6,551 nt of DNA from contig CANRZC010000132.1 in NCBI GenBank assembly GCA_947644185.1, positions 1-6,551 on the forward strand, given 5' to 3'. Under the pieces are notes generated by a model, which saw nothing but the letters and a program-made list of their open reading frames with translations, had not been told where the DNA came from and searched no databases. The stretch comes from an uncultured Acetatifactor sp. GTDB lineage: Bacteria > Bacillota > Clostridia > Lachnospirales > Lachnospiraceae. Below, piece by piece: positions 6,507 to 6,551 of the stretch (within the stretch, counting starts at the first letter, position 1; each line of letters starts with the position of its first letter). Position numbers and translations under genes: made by a program.

Positions 6507-6513
6507 AGCCTCG

Positions 6514-6551
6514 TGCAGGAAAAGAGACTTGAACTCTCATGGTATTGCTAC
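6514..6551 (-). tRNA. tRNA-Leu-type gene, 3' part only
   Basis: Read on the minus strand, the segment begins inside a long variable arm (GGTAGCAATACC folds on itself). It continues with a T-stem and loop GAGAG-TTCAAGT-CTCTT (6522-6538), the 3' acceptor strand TTCCTGC (6515-6521) and discriminator A (6514). The long variable arm marks a class II tRNA. The acceptor (5' strand GCAGGAA) and discriminator A fit Leu better than Ser. The anticodon lies outside the window, so the isoacceptor is unknown. CCA is not encoded; the next bases are CGAG, so CCA must be added after transcription. Confidence 0.8.

Overview
The window reads as a stretch of chromosome from a low-to-mid G+C, gut-type Clostridia, most likely Lachnospiraceae. 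This rests on the dgt-dnaG gene order, the AGGAGG-type ribosome sites and the protein flavour. The genus cannot be read from the sequence. Every supported gene lies on the minus strand, so transcription runs from high to low coordinates.

Layout in transcription order. (1) 6514-6551: the 3' part of a tRNA-Leu-type gene cut by the window edge, followed by a perfect 13-bp hairpin (6475-6506) and a likely intrinsic terminator (6405-6431). (2) 3109-6352: a three-gene accessory cassette. It encodes an HHxxxDG acyltransferase of the alcohol acetyltransferase/condensation superfamily, a zinc-ribbon protein with about six membrane spans (resembling the DUF6320 group), and an HSL-type alpha/beta hydrolase. 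Between the second and third genes lies about 210 bp of strongly polypurine sequence (minus strand). It is either a spacer or a charged N-terminal extension of the hydrolase. (3) 152-2963 (or 2999): the housekeeping pair dgt (dNTP triphosphohydrolase) and dnaG (primase), 34 bp apart. (4) 1-84: the first 28 codons of another gene running off the left edge. rpoD would be expected here in many Firmicutes, but these residues do not look like a typical sigma-70 start.

How the genes may work together. dgt and dnaG both serve DNA replication, one by setting dNTP pools and the other by making primers, and they probably share transcription. The cassette encodes an enzyme that could form an ester or amide bond, a membrane protein with a cytoplasmic metal-binding head, and an enzyme that could hydrolyse esters. 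An acylated small molecule or lipid is a reasonable inference, but no substrate is visible.

No CRISPR array, insertion sequence, integrase, rRNA or riboswitch was recognised. The only gene-free gaps above 100 bp are 2964-3108, 3997-4248 (if the later hydrolase start is used) and 6353-6513, and each is described. The least described part is the cassette, especially the membrane zinc-ribbon protein and the polypurine tract.
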